DNA of 64,000 nt from Nitrosospira sp. Nl5 (GTDB lineage: Bacteria > Pseudomonadota > Gammaproteobacteria > Burkholderiales > Nitrosomonadaceae). Position 1 is the stretch's first letter, and every line of letters starts with the position of its first letter. Position numbers and translations under genes: made by a program. The stretch is from the NCBI RefSeq assembly GCF_900102495.1, contig NZ_FMVQ01000011.1:39799-103798 (forward strand). Reading direction: 5' to 3'. Under the pieces are notes generated by a model. That model ran no database searches and was not told the DNA's origin. It was given only the letters and a program-made list of their open reading frames with translations. Positions 41,519 to 50,259 of the stretch are shown here, one piece after another.

Positions 41519-41854
41519 CGGGGTGTAACTGGTTTGTAACTCTATCGAATGAAAACAATAGAGTAAATTGGAGAGCAATTCGCTTGAAAGGTAGTCTAAA
41601 AAACACAAAGAAAAAAGTATTTTAAGGGGAAGCCTGATCTATAGCCAAGCAATCCCAAATGTGGCTGATCGTTCAAGCCATCCATTTTAACGCTCCCTCC
41701 ATCCCGATACCAACGCACGCGTGTGCCGGATTGTGGCAAAACGTCCATGCCGGATTCGATTTTTCTTACACTTGCGGGCCCTCCATTCTTGATCGCGGTC
41801 CCATTCAACTCCTAAGTTATTGATCACATTAGATAATAATAAATCCTTAAAAGT
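41519..41854. other. AT-rich region with degraded coding remnants downstream of the tRNA
   Basis: No intact gene is supported. Two overlapping minus-strand frames of 68-70 codons cover 41596-41893. The one at 41596-41808 has a protein-like composition (for example SGMDVLPQSGTRVRWYRDGG) but no ribosome-binding site, and I cannot name its family. The 3' side of a tRNA is a common integration site, so this may be the remnant of an integrated element. Confidence 0.3.
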
Positions 41855-41870
41855 TGGCATAGTAATTGCT
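41855..41870 (+). promoter_or_regulatory. sigma-54 (RpoN) promoter of the PEP-CTERM gene
   Basis: TGGCATAGTAATTGCT fits the -24/-12 consensus TGGCAYR-N4-TTGCW at every fixed position, with the obligatory 10 bases between GG and GC. It lies 57 bases upstream of the PEP-CTERM ATG. PEP-CTERM genes are known to depend on RpoN with the PrsK/PrsR two-component system in other betaproteobacteria. Confidence 0.75.
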
Positions 41871-41927
41871 TCATATGAGGAGCATACCTGCACTGTACCT
41901 TTGTTTAAATAACTTCATGGAAAAAAA

Positions 41928-42746
41928 ATGAAAAAGAAACTTATCAATTTAGTAATAGCCGCAGCATTAACTGGGGGAGCGACCATCGGACATGCAGCCA
42001 GTTACAATACGTTCAGTCCGGATGGGGTGCTGCAGAATTTCTCGGGCATCGACTGGCATTCAAATGGTGGGGGCTGGATTCAAGGATTTGATCTCACTGG
42101 TGCGAACGTTGCAGGGGACACTGACGTTTTCACCTTAACCTATCAGGCCTTTGCGGGTGTCTTCAGCACGACCTCACCGGTAAATGAACTGCACGTGGCA
42201 TCCCCCGGCTCCGCAAGTGGAAGCTATGAAGCCACGATATTCTCGACCATCACGCAAACCGCGACTTGCGTAAATGACGGTTGTTCCTCCATTAACATCA
42301 CCTTGAACTCGGGAACGTGGGATGTTTTTCACGATGATAGTCCTAACGCGAATCAGGCAGCCGGTACCGGCTTCCTCGACGGAGTGAACATACTGAGTGG
42401 TACGTGGGATACTGGAAATAGCAGCTTCTCCGCAACGAGCGGTGTAGGAGGCGGTTTCCTGACCGGCACCGTCACCGATACCAATAATACCTTTATAAAT
42501 CCCGACCTGCTCGGTACCACGTTGCAAGCATCGTTGATTTTTCCAGGTCAATCCTCGCCGACCTATACCCGGCCGGCAGCCTTTAACGGTGTTGCCACGG
42601 GTCCAAACACCGCGAGTAGCTTCGTGATACAGACAGATACGTCGCAAGACTTTACCCAGCAGCAGGTCCCGGAGCCCAGCATGATGGCCCTGGTCGGCAT
42701 TGGTCTGCTTGGCTTTGGCCTTGCAAGCCGTCGCCGCCGTACCTGA
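41928..42746 (+). CDS. PEP-CTERM sorting domain protein
   Basis: A 272-residue exported protein. It has a Sec signal peptide (about 1-23, ending TIGHA), a Gly/Ser/Thr/Asn-rich middle of beta character without known catalytic motifs, and a C-terminal PEP-CTERM signal: VPEPS, a hydrophobic helix (MMALVGIGLLGFGLA) and SRRRRT. Exosortase should cleave it at the PEP motif and release it to the surface or exopolysaccharide matrix. No exosortase gene is in the window, so it is sorted in trans. A sigma-54-type promoter precedes it and an intrinsic terminator follows, so it forms a single-gene unit. Confidence 0.92.
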   Translation: MKKKLINLVIAAALTGGATIGHAASYNTFSPDGVLQNFSGIDWHSNGGGWIQGFDLTGANVAGDTDVFTLTYQAFAGVFSTTSPVNELHVASPGSASGSYEATIFSTITQTATCVNDGCSSINITLNSGTWDVFHDDSPNANQAAGTGFLDGVNILSGTWDTGNSSFSATSGVGGGFLTGTVTDTNNTFINPDLLGTTLQASLIFPGQSSPTYTRPAAFNGVATGPNTASSFVIQTDTSQDFTQQQVPEPSMMALVGIGLLGFGLASRRRRT

Positions 42747-42772
42747 TCTGACAAGCAAAACAAGCAATCTCG

Positions 42773-42800
42773 AAAGCCACCCTGCGGGGTGGCTTTCTTA
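42773..42800 (+). terminator. intrinsic terminator of the PEP-CTERM gene
   Basis: AAAGCCACCC (42773-42782) pairs perfectly with GGGTGGCTTT (42787-42796) with a four-base loop, followed by CTTA. The inverted A and T flanks could make it work in both directions. Confidence 0.8.
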
Positions 42801-42815
42801 TGGGTTGTTGCAATC

Positions 42816-42844
42816 TTTACAGCCAAGCTATTTCGCGCCATAAA
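42816..42844 (+). promoter_or_regulatory. candidate promoter for the downstream non-coding RNA
   Basis: TTTACA at 42816-42821 and CATAAA at 42839-42844 are 17 bases apart, a fair sigma-70 match. It lies after the PEP-CTERM terminator and has no open reading frame behind it. Confidence 0.35.
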
Positions 42845-42850
42845 GTATTG

Positions 42851-43035
42851 GACTTCTGGAGCACGGTGAGACGTCATGATTGAAATTCACCCACTGTCAG
42901 ATTCTATCTGTACTTCAGTCCAATAGGCAGCGTCAATGAAACAGGTAATATGTCGCTTAAGGCAACCTGCTTTCTCTCCGGGGGGTAGGTTGCCCCACCC
43001 GGCGCGCAGATGTAATGCGCGCCGGGTTTTCTTTG
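42851..43035 (+). ncRNA. candidate small non-coding RNA ending in two tandem hairpins
   Basis: No reading frame is seen between the PEP-CTERM terminator and the RND operon, yet a strong terminator stands here: ACCCGGCGCGCA (42997-43008) pairs perfectly with TGCGCGCCGGGT (43016-43027), followed by TTTCTTT. Immediately before it, GGCAACCT (42961-42968) pairs with AGGTTGCC (42987-42994) around a pyrimidine-then-G-rich loop. With the possible promoter at 42816 this would give an RNA of about 180 bases. The alternative is a terminator left from a lost gene. Confidence 0.45.
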
Positions 43036-43214
43036 CACCCACTCCTCGATAGACCTGGCTCTGTGACTGGCTGAATCAAATCTTCCCCCTCTTCTCGAGG
43101 TGCAGCTTAGCTTTTGATGATTCTTTGAGAAAAGGCAATATAGGTTGGCTACTGGCTTGGCGTTCCACCGCTACAAGCATGCTTCGAAAATTGATTGGGC
43201 GAGCAAGCGATAAA

Positions 43215-46200
43215 TTACGATCTTTCTACAATTGCATAGCAAACGGGCGTCAGTATCAGGCTGGCGGTCATGCCGATTAGGAGGCCGACGGTTAAGGAGA
43301 GGGTCATTGGAACCAGAAACTGGGCCTGCTCGCTGGTTTCCAGCAGGATTGGGAGAAATCCGACGAAGTTGGTGAGGAAGGCCAGAAGGATGGGGCGGAA
43401 GCGGGCGCTACAGGCTTCGAGGATGAGGCTTGCCATGGGTTGACCTGTATTTCCCCGCTTCTGGACATAGTCCAGCAGGACCAAGCTGTCATTGATCACA
43501 ACCCCGCTGGCTGCAATCATCCCCACGAGGGATTCCATGGACAGCGGCAAGCCGATGAGCCAGTGCGCGAACACCGCGCCACTCCAGGCTACCGGCGCGC
43601 CCAGCATAAAAATCAGTGGTTTTACGTAAGAACGAAACGGAATCGCGATCAAGGCATAGATCACAGCCAGGGCGGCGGCGGTATAGAGTATCAGGGTGCG
43701 CATGGTTTGGTCCTGCTCCTGGCGTTCTTCGCCGATGCTGACATCCAATCCAGGAAACTGTCGCTTCAGGTGCGGGATTTCTTCCGCCATCATGCTGGCA
43801 TGGATGGCGTTGACATCTGTCAGGCTGGGATCGATCTGAGCCTGGACTTTCAGGATGCGCTGTCGGTCCTGGCGGACCAGCCTGGCCTGGCCCGGCATCA
43901 GATCGATTTCCGCCAGAGTTCCAAGCGGGGCCTGAGCTCCGTTGGGAAGCCGGATAGGAAGATTCTGGAGGTCATCCAGGGATTGTCTTTCGTTGCGAGG
44001 CAGTCGCACCATCACCTTGACTTCGTTCCGGCCTCTTTGAAGTCGATGCACCTCGTCTCCGTAGTAGGCGTGCCGCATTTGTTCGGCCAGATCTTCCAGC
44101 TGAAGCCCCAGGTGCTCGGCCTCCGGTTTCAGGCGAAGGCGAACTTCCGGTTTACCGGGTTCGGCAGAGTCTACGACGTCATATACGCCCGGATAGCCCG
44201 CCAGTTTCTGTTTGAACTGGATGACGGCCGAGGCGACGATCGCCGGATCGGGATGTCCCAGGTCGAATTCCATATCGTAGGGGAGATCGCCCTCCTTATA
44301 GAGAAAATCAATCCTGGCCCGGCCAATGTCACCGATGCGCTTGCGCCATTCCCGGATGAAATCCTCCACCACGATATGTTTCCGTCCTGCCGGCGATAAT
44401 TCGGTCCAGATTCCCGCATTATGCTCGGAGATGATTGTTTCCACGCCGACAATCACGCTTTGCTGAATATCGGGGTCGCGAACTGCGGCCTCCCTGTCCA
44501 GCTCGTCCCGAATTTCCAGCAACGACCGTTCCACTTTTTCCGCGATCCGCCGGGTTTCGCTGTAGGGCAAATCCTGTGGCAATTTCAGATAGACCCAGAA
44601 GCTGTCCTTGGTGACATCCGCCTGCAGGGAAAGCCGGACATAGCCCCCGGCCACCAACGCCGCAGCCAGCATCAGCAGCACGGCGAAGGCAGCAACGGTC
44701 AGGTAGCGCCACGCGAGGGCTTTTTCCAGAAACGGTTCATAGATCCGGCGGATAAAATGTTGCAAACCACGGTTAAGCGTTGTCCGCAGCCGGGTCAGAG
44801 GCGTGCTGGAAGGGTTTGGCGCCGAGGGAGTGGCCAGATGGGCGGGTAAAATCAGCAGCGCCTCGATGAGGGAAAACGCCAGGGTCAGAATCATCACCAG
44901 GCAAATTGGCTTCATCATCTGACCCGCCCAGCCCGGCAAAAACAGGCCTGGCAGAAACGCGACAAGGACGATCATCACCGCCAGGATGACCGGCAACGCC
45001 ACGTCGCGGGCACCCGAGATGGCAGCCTCGAGATATGCCTGATTCCTCCCCGCACCGGCCAGGGATGATCCGCTATACGCGGTTTCCCGCAGCTTGGCCG
45101 CATCGGACGCTTCCTGCTTGGCGTAGATGGATTCCCCAATGATGATTGCATCGTCCACCAGAATTCCCATGGCTAGGAGAAAGCCAAAGAGGGACAACAT
45201 ATTCAGGGATACGTCCAGCGCGGGCATTAACCAGAAAGCGCCAAATATCGAGGTTAGAATTCCAAGGCCCGCCCAGATCGCGACTTTGTGATGGAGGAAT
45301 ATAGTCAGTATCAGGCAAACCAGCACGAAGCCGGTCAATCCATCCTCGATCAAGGTTCCTATCCGTTCCTCATAAGCCTGGGAACGGTCCCACCAGGTGA
45401 TCAGTCCCACCCCCTGCGGCAGTTGGGTATTCATTTCCGCTACATAATCTTTAACCCTGCGCGCCACCGCAACAGTATCTTTTTCGGCATGGATCTCCCA
45501 GCCTTGCGCCGTTTCCCCGTTGTGACGCCATTCCGACAGGCGCTCCTCCAAGCCGTCTTTGATGGTAGCCACGTCGCGAAGCAGTACACGGCTGCCGTCC
45601 GCGTTGGTGCGAACCACCAGATTCCCGACGGAAACATTATCCTGGGCTCGGCCCTTGACCCGAAGCAATAGCTCGCCCATCGGGTTTTTCATGATGCCAC
45701 CAGGCAAATCCACTGAAGTGCGCCGGATGGTCTCGGTGACCTCGTTCAGGGATACACGGAACTGGCGGAGCCGTTCGGTGGAAACTTCGATAGCGATTTC
45801 GTAAGGCAAGTCGTAATAGTTGTGGGCGCGAGTCACGCCGGGTACCTGTGACAGATCACCCTGGATGCGGTCGCCAAGGCCCTTGAGAGTATGTGGATCG
45901 GTGGGGCCGTGCAACGCTACCCAGATAACGCCCTCGTCACCAATGCGGTGGGCGGGCTGCACCTCGATCTTTTCCAGTCCCTTCGGCAGACGTTGAATGG
46001 CTTGCACCCGCCCGCGCACGGCGTTCATTACCTGGTCCTTATTGTAATTCGGCAGGACTGTTACCTTGACCAGGCATTCGCTCTCGATGATGTCTGATTT
46101 CAGCCGCTTGACACCGCCTAAATTGTAAATGGCTTCTTCTATGCGGATGCAAACCGACTCTTCGATTTCTTGCGGCCCCGCCCCGGGATAGATTGCTTTC

Positions 46201-46382
46201 ACTTCGACTTGATGGGGCATAAAACGGGGAAACACCTCCTTGTCCATCAGGAAGAGACTTCCCGCTCCGCCGAGCAGGATCAGCAGCATCAGCAAGTTGG
46301 CGGCAACCGGATTCGCGGCAAACCAGGCGATCAAACCAGGAGGAAGCGAGGCAGAAAGTGAAGCAGAAAGCGTCCGTCTCAC
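43215..46382 (-). CDS. RND-family efflux pump permease (HAE-like)
   Basis: A 1055-residue inner-membrane proton antiporter with the twelve-span RND layout: TM1 at about 17-46, a large periplasmic loop, the TM4 Asp pair in MGILVDDAIIIGESIY that carries protons, a second periplasmic loop and TM8-12 ending LILTPVCYAIVERS. The AAALAVIYALIAIPFRSY segment is typical of the AcrB-like group. It lacks the heavy-metal Met motifs of CusA, so the substrate is more likely organic. The start is GTG; a GAGG lies upstream. A repeated SASLSASL at the N-terminus comes from a short DNA repeat. Third gene of the tripartite operon. Confidence 0.93.
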   Translation of the reverse strand: MRRTLSASLSASLPPGLIAWFAANPVAANLLMLLILLGGAGSLFLMDKEVFPRFMPHQVEVKAIYPGAGPQEIEESVCIRIEEAIYNLGGVKRLKSDIIESECLVKVTVLPNYNKDQVMNAVRGRVQAIQRLPKGLEKIEVQPAHRIGDEGVIWVALHGPTDPHTLKGLGDRIQGDLSQVPGVTRAHNYYDLPYEIAIEVSTERLRQFRVSLNEVTETIRRTSVDLPGGIMKNPMGELLLRVKGRAQDNVSVGNLVVRTNADGSRVLLRDVATIKDGLEERLSEWRHNGETAQGWEIHAEKDTVAVARRVKDYVAEMNTQLPQGVGLITWWDRSQAYEERIGTLIEDGLTGFVLVCLILTIFLHHKVAIWAGLGILTSIFGAFWLMPALDVSLNMLSLFGFLLAMGILVDDAIIIGESIYAKQEASDAAKLRETAYSGSSLAGAGRNQAYLEAAISGARDVALPVILAVMIVLVAFLPGLFLPGWAGQMMKPICLVMILTLAFSLIEALLILPAHLATPSAPNPSSTPLTRLRTTLNRGLQHFIRRIYEPFLEKALAWRYLTVAAFAVLLMLAAALVAGGYVRLSLQADVTKDSFWVYLKLPQDLPYSETRRIAEKVERSLLEIRDELDREAAVRDPDIQQSVIVGVETIISEHNAGIWTELSPAGRKHIVVEDFIREWRKRIGDIGRARIDFLYKEGDLPYDMEFDLGHPDPAIVASAVIQFKQKLAGYPGVYDVVDSAEPGKPEVRLRLKPEAEHLGLQLEDLAEQMRHAYYGDEVHRLQRGRNEVKVMVRLPRNERQSLDDLQNLPIRLPNGAQAPLGTLAEIDLMPGQARLVRQDRQRILKVQAQIDPSLTDVNAIHASMMAEEIPHLKRQFPGLDVSIGEERQEQDQTMRTLILYTAAALAVIYALIAIPFRSYVKPLIFMLGAPVAWSGAVFAHWLIGLPLSMESLVGMIAASGVVINDSLVLLDYVQKRGNTGQPMASLILEACSARFRPILLAFLTNFVGFLPILLETSEQAQFLVPMTLSLTVGLLIGMTASLILTPVCYAIVERS

Positions 46383-46506
46383 TTGAGGAGCCTCTGAATA
46401 TATCCTCGGTGACGCGCGTTGCTGAAAAAACCGGGGTGATTACAAGGCGCATGACAATGGCTGGCGAGCGCATATTGCCGCGACGGAGGGGAATACGGGA
46501 AACCGA

Positions 46507-47760
46507 TCATGGCATTTGGCTTTCAGCCGTTATATCCGATGTGGTTTTTTCGAGTGTTTGTCCCGGAACTACAGTCTCGGTCCTGACTTTCATGCCCTCC
46601 ACTGGAAACTGGATACCGGAAATTACCACGCGATCGCCAGCATTCAAGCCGCCTTTTACCAGGACGCGGTCCGGCTCACTGCGCAGAACCTCCAGCCGGC
46701 GAATGTGCAGGTGGTCTTCCGTATCGATCCACAACGCTTCTCGTGCAGGATTTACCGCGACTGAAGGCAGGACGAATACATTGGGTTGTTCCCGTCCTTC
46801 GATCTCCGCTTTCACGAACAGTCCGGGCATGAGCGGCGGTTGGCCAGCTTTACCGATATAAGGATCCCGTACCTCAGCCACGGCGTGGAGCAGGCCGGTT
46901 TCCTCGTCCAGCGCGCCTTCGGCATGCACGATGCGGCCTTCCCAATGCCGAAGGGCGCCCGCAAATTCCGCGCTTAACGTCACCTTCGGACCTGCACCCG
47001 ATTTTCCATTGCGGTGGTCCAGCAGCAGATCGAGATAGGCAAACTGCTCGGTGGCCAACGGCAGGCGCACCAGCGCGACATCGATCGCATAAAGACGGGC
47101 GAGTTTTTCACCCGGCTGAACATATTGCCCGAGACCGATGTGCTTGTTCCGAACCCTTCCGGCAAATGGCGCGCGCCATTCGCACCGGCTACGCTGCAAA
47201 CGGGCCCTGGTCAAATCGGCTTGCGCGGCTTTCAATTTGGCGCGGGCCTCCGCCAGTTGCGGCTGGCGCAGGGTCAGAGGGGATGGCTGGCCTTCTCCAA
47301 GGGAATTCCATTCAGTGCGCGCTTGTTCGGCCTGGGCCTCTTCCAGCATGACCTGCCGCTCGGCTTCGGCGATCCGGGCAAGCGCCTCTGCGATTGCATA
47401 GTCGTAATCACGCGGATCTATCGTGAGCAGGATATCATCGGCTTCGAAAAATCCCCCCGCGGCGAGGCTCGGATGGAGTCGGGTTATCTGGCCAGCTACT
47501 TCCGGTACCAGGTCAATCTCGGTACGGGGAACGACCACCCCTTGGGAGCGAATGTTCAGTTTGAGTGTCTGCGGTTCAACCCGGATTACCTGCACCAGCG
47601 GAGTTTCACTTTCCAACACTTGCGATTTTAGCGGTGGCCGATGGACGACAATGGCCCAGGAAATGCTGATGCCGGCCAGCACGACAAAAATGGGGACGGC
47701 GATTTTCAGCACGCCTCCGTATTTTAAATTTTTCAGCACACTCTCAGGATAGCTTTTCAA
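46507..47760 (-). CDS. RND efflux periplasmic adaptor (membrane fusion protein)
   Basis: A 417-residue HlyD/AcrA-type adaptor. One N-terminal membrane segment (LKIAVPIFVVLAGISISWAIV), then a barrel-sandwich/lipoyl half (VVVPRTEIDLVPEVAGQITR), an alpha-helical hairpin with Ala/Glu repeats (about 130-200), the second lipoyl half (RAPFAGRVRNKHIGLGQYVQ) and a beta-barrel. It joins the pump to the outer-membrane channel. The start is TTG inside the overlap TTGA with the stop of the upstream gene, which implies translational coupling. Confidence 0.9.
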   Translation of the reverse strand: MKSYPESVLKNLKYGGVLKIAVPIFVVLAGISISWAIVVHRPPLKSQVLESETPLVQVIRVEPQTLKLNIRSQGVVVPRTEIDLVPEVAGQITRLHPSLAAGGFFEADDILLTIDPRDYDYAIAEALARIAEAERQVMLEEAQAEQARTEWNSLGEGQPSPLTLRQPQLAEARAKLKAAQADLTRARLQRSRCEWRAPFAGRVRNKHIGLGQYVQPGEKLARLYAIDVALVRLPLATEQFAYLDLLLDHRNGKSGAGPKVTLSAEFAGALRHWEGRIVHAEGALDEETGLLHAVAEVRDPYIGKAGQPPLMPGLFVKAEIEGREQPNVFVLPSVAVNPAREALWIDTEDHLHIRRLEVLRSEPDRVLVKGGLNAGDRVVISGIQFPVEGMKVRTETVVPGQTLEKTTSDITAESQMP

Positions 47761-49133
47761 ACGCCACCCCCCAAAGCCAGATAAAGATTGATGCGATTGG
47801 TGAGCAACTGCCGTTTGACCGAAAGATGGGCACTTTGTGCATTCAATGTGCTGCGATAACTGTCCAGCAGCGTGAGAATTTCGATAAACCCGAGGCGGTA
47901 GGAATAGACAGCCAGCTTGCGACTCGCTTCCGTTTGCTCAACGGCTTTTCTTAACGCTTTTTCCTGTTCACGTAACCATTCATCAGCCGCCAACACCTGT
48001 TCCACTTCCCGAAAAGCATTGAGTGCCGTGCTCTTGTAAAGATTAAGCGCTTCCTCCGCGCGAGCCTTGTTCAGACGGATCTGCCCGGTTATGAGTCCGC
48101 CCGTGAATACCGGTTGTATCATGCCCATCACCACGTTCCATGCCAACGCACGAGGATCGATCAGATCGGTCAGCGCCGCACTGCGCGTACCCCCAAAGGC
48201 AGTCAGGACAATTCGCGGCAGCAATAGCTTCCTCGCACTCTCCACGCGGGAATCAGCGGCCAGTAGACGATCGAAAGCGGCAACAAGATCGGGTCGCCGC
48301 TCCAGCAGTTCGGAAGGCAGCCCGGCGGGCAGGCCCTCGGGCGGATCCGGTAGCACAGAAGCTTCAGTCAGGCTCCCTGTGGGATAGCGTCCAAGCAGCA
48401 CCTCCAGGCGGCGGGTAACGAGTTGGATCTGGTTGCGAGCCTCATTGAGTTCCGCTTCGGCGGTAGCGAGATCGGTAAGCGCCAGACGCAAATCGAGCGC
48501 GTGCGCTATGCCGCGTGCAAAGCGTCCCTTTACCAGATCGACAATGGTGCGTCGGTCTTCGACCGACTGTGCTGCCACCTCGGACTGAAGCTTGGCCTCG
48601 GCCAGCTCGAAATAGCTTTGCGCTACCCGCGCTGCCAGGGACAATCGTGCGCCACGGAAATCAGCAGCTTCCGCGCCGGCTTCCCGAACGGCAGCCTGTC
48701 TTAAGTCGCGAATTCGTCCCCATACATCCATCTCCCAATTGAGGCTGAACATCGCTTGGAATGCACTCAGTGTCACTGGGCCGAATCCTGATTCCCGAAA
48801 CTGTACATGCTGGTAATTCGGTGCGACGAATATCTGCGGCCAGCGAGCGCTGCCGTCGATACGTGCCTGGGCCACAGCTGCATCCACGCGTGCCGCCGCC
48901 GCTTTCAGGTCATAGTTCTCGGCTAGCGCGCTATGCACCAGCGCACTCAGATCAGGGTTGCCGAACGCTTCCACCCAATGTTCCGGAGGCTGTTGCCTGG
49001 ATTCACCAGTTGCACTCCAATGAGAGGGTATCTTCGCTCCAGCATCTTCGGCACGTCGCTCGGGTGCTGTCTTGCAGCCGCCAATAACAGTTAAAAAGAT
49101 CGTGAGAATGGCCAGCCCAAGGATCTTTGGCAT
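47757..49133 (-). CDS. outer-membrane efflux lipoprotein (NodT/OprM family)
   Basis: A 458-residue TolC-like channel. A lipoprotein signal ends TVIGGC, giving lipidated Cys20. Two OEP repeats follow, with the characteristic HWVEAFGNPDLSALVHSAL start, the FSLNWEMDVWGRIRDL strand of the NodT group and the second-half ERRPDLVAAFDRLLAAD. The ATG at 49133 is chosen over a frame 35 codons longer since the signal peptide begins there. First gene of the RND operon; the order channel-adaptor-pump is opposite to most AcrAB-type operons. Confidence 0.93.
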   Translation of the reverse strand: MPKILGLAILTIFLTVIGGCKTAPERRAEDAGAKIPSHWSATGESRQQPPEHWVEAFGNPDLSALVHSALAENYDLKAAAARVDAAVAQARIDGSARWPQIFVAPNYQHVQFRESGFGPVTLSAFQAMFSLNWEMDVWGRIRDLRQAAVREAGAEAADFRGARLSLAARVAQSYFELAEAKLQSEVAAQSVEDRRTIVDLVKGRFARGIAHALDLRLALTDLATAEAELNEARNQIQLVTRRLEVLLGRYPTGSLTEASVLPDPPEGLPAGLPSELLERRPDLVAAFDRLLAADSRVESARKLLLPRIVLTAFGGTRSAALTDLIDPRALAWNVVMGMIQPVFTGGLITGQIRLNKARAEEALNLYKSTALNAFREVEQVLAADEWLREQEKALRKAVEQTEASRKLAVYSYRLGFIEILTLLDSYRSTLNAQSAHLSVKRQLLTNRINLYLALGGGV

Positions 49134-49616
49134 GCGCGCTCGGCAGATTAAGAGGTGGATTGGCAACAGTGGAGTCCGGAGAACCAAATAGCGATTAATT
49201 TGCCGTGATGACCGAACGTATTCAGACGAATCAGCCATCGTCCTACGATGATAAATTTCATCCCATTCTTAGAGGCGTAGAAAGCAGATACCAATGCGTA
49301 AACCTGCAATTTTTGCAGAGATAGGGGCAAAAGATACCTTGCAGCTCAAAAAAATTAACGTGGCCCACCGAGTGTCTTAAAAATAAGGCTGACAATAATC
49401 AACGTAGGTCCATTTTCTACAATTTTGCCGCCTGGGAGTGAGTGGAACAAATAATATTTATAACATAATCAGTAGCTAATAAGAATAGGTGGTTGTAATG
49501 GGGTTGTAATAGGTACCGGTGGGAATTTTGTTGGTATTGTACAACACAATTTATTATATGATAATACGAACAATTCTCGTTATTGTTCATAAATTAAATA
49601 TAGATGGGAGGGGTGA
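49134..49616. other. divergent regulatory region between the RND operon and the ECF sigma gene
   Basis: No gene. The right part (49520-49616) is AT-rich and holds candidate -10 elements TATTAT (49552-49557) and TATGAT (49557-49562), neither with a convincing -35, plus the Fur-like site and the GAACAAT...ATTGTTC inverted repeat described separately. The left part holds the unresolved start region of the RND operon. Confidence 0.5.
49560..49578 (+). promoter_or_regulatory. Fur-box-like operator upstream of the ECF sigma gene
   Basis: GATAATACGAACAATTCTC matches the 19-base Fur consensus GATAATGATAATCATTATC at 13 positions, and it overlaps a likely -10 element. A perfect inverted repeat, GAACAAT at 49568-49574 and ATTGTTC at 49582-49588, lies over its right half. 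Fur repression at this point would make the whole cluster iron-responsive. Confidence 0.45.
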
Positions 49617-50129
49617 ATGCTTGTGGACCAGCAGACCGTTGATTTAAGTAGCGTGTTTGTCGCTCATCAGGCGCAACTGCGCCGCGCTGCACTGAATATC
49701 GTGCGCAATCCCGAGCGGGCGGAGGATGTCGTGCAGGACGCCTATCTCAAGGTGACTGAAACAGCAGGGATATTGAACATCAAGCAGCCATTGGCGTATC
49801 TCCTCCAGATGGTGCGCAATCTCGCCATTGACCGTCATCGGCGCGCTGCGTTCGAGGGCGGGCTTTTCGAGCGGGAGGAAGAGGGGTTCCATGTTCCAGC
49901 CCTGATAGGAACGCCAGAGTCAACGGCAATTAGCCGCCAGCATCTCGCGCTGATTGCAGGCGCTTTATCCGAACTCCCTGAACGGACGAGACGGGTTTTC
50001 GAACTCTATCGCCTCGACGGTCATACTCATTGTGCGATCGCTTCCAAACTGGAAATTTCGACTTCTCTAGTGAACATCCTGATCCACGATGCGATGGATC
50101 ATTGCCGGGCCGCCATCCAGTCAATGTAA
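49617..50129 (+). CDS. ECF-family RNA polymerase sigma factor (FecI/PvdS-like)
   Basis: A 170-residue extracytoplasmic-function sigma factor. Region 2 is in LNIVRNPERAEDVVQDAYLKV and LLQMVRNLAIDRHRR; region 4 is LSELPERTRRVFELYRLDGH followed by the helix-turn-helix with ASKLEISTSLVNILIHDAM. Length and sequence fit the iron-starvation sigma group that controls siderophore synthesis and uptake. A GGGAGGGG Shine-Dalgarno precedes the ATG, and a Fur-like operator lies 40-60 bases upstream. It heads the biosynthetic cluster. Confidence 0.9.
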   Translation: MLVDQQTVDLSSVFVAHQAQLRRAALNIVRNPERAEDVVQDAYLKVTETAGILNIKQPLAYLLQMVRNLAIDRHRRAAFEGGLFEREEEGFHVPALIGTPESTAISRQHLALIAGALSELPERTRRVFELYRLDGHTHCAIASKLEISTSLVNILIHDAMDHCRAAIQSM

Positions 50130-50259
50130 TCGCATTTCTCGATCGTCATCCCACTTTATCAGCTACAATTATCTTATAGGATTAATGGTTAATTCGGACT
50201 AAACCAGAAAGATGCCGGACGTCTTCATAGCGGGTTGATCCAATCACCAGGTGAGCTTT

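Noticed and set aside
43440..44399. 319-codon plus-strand open frame
   Set aside because: Antisense shadow of the RND pump gene; composition rich in His, Gln and Arg, typical of shadows.
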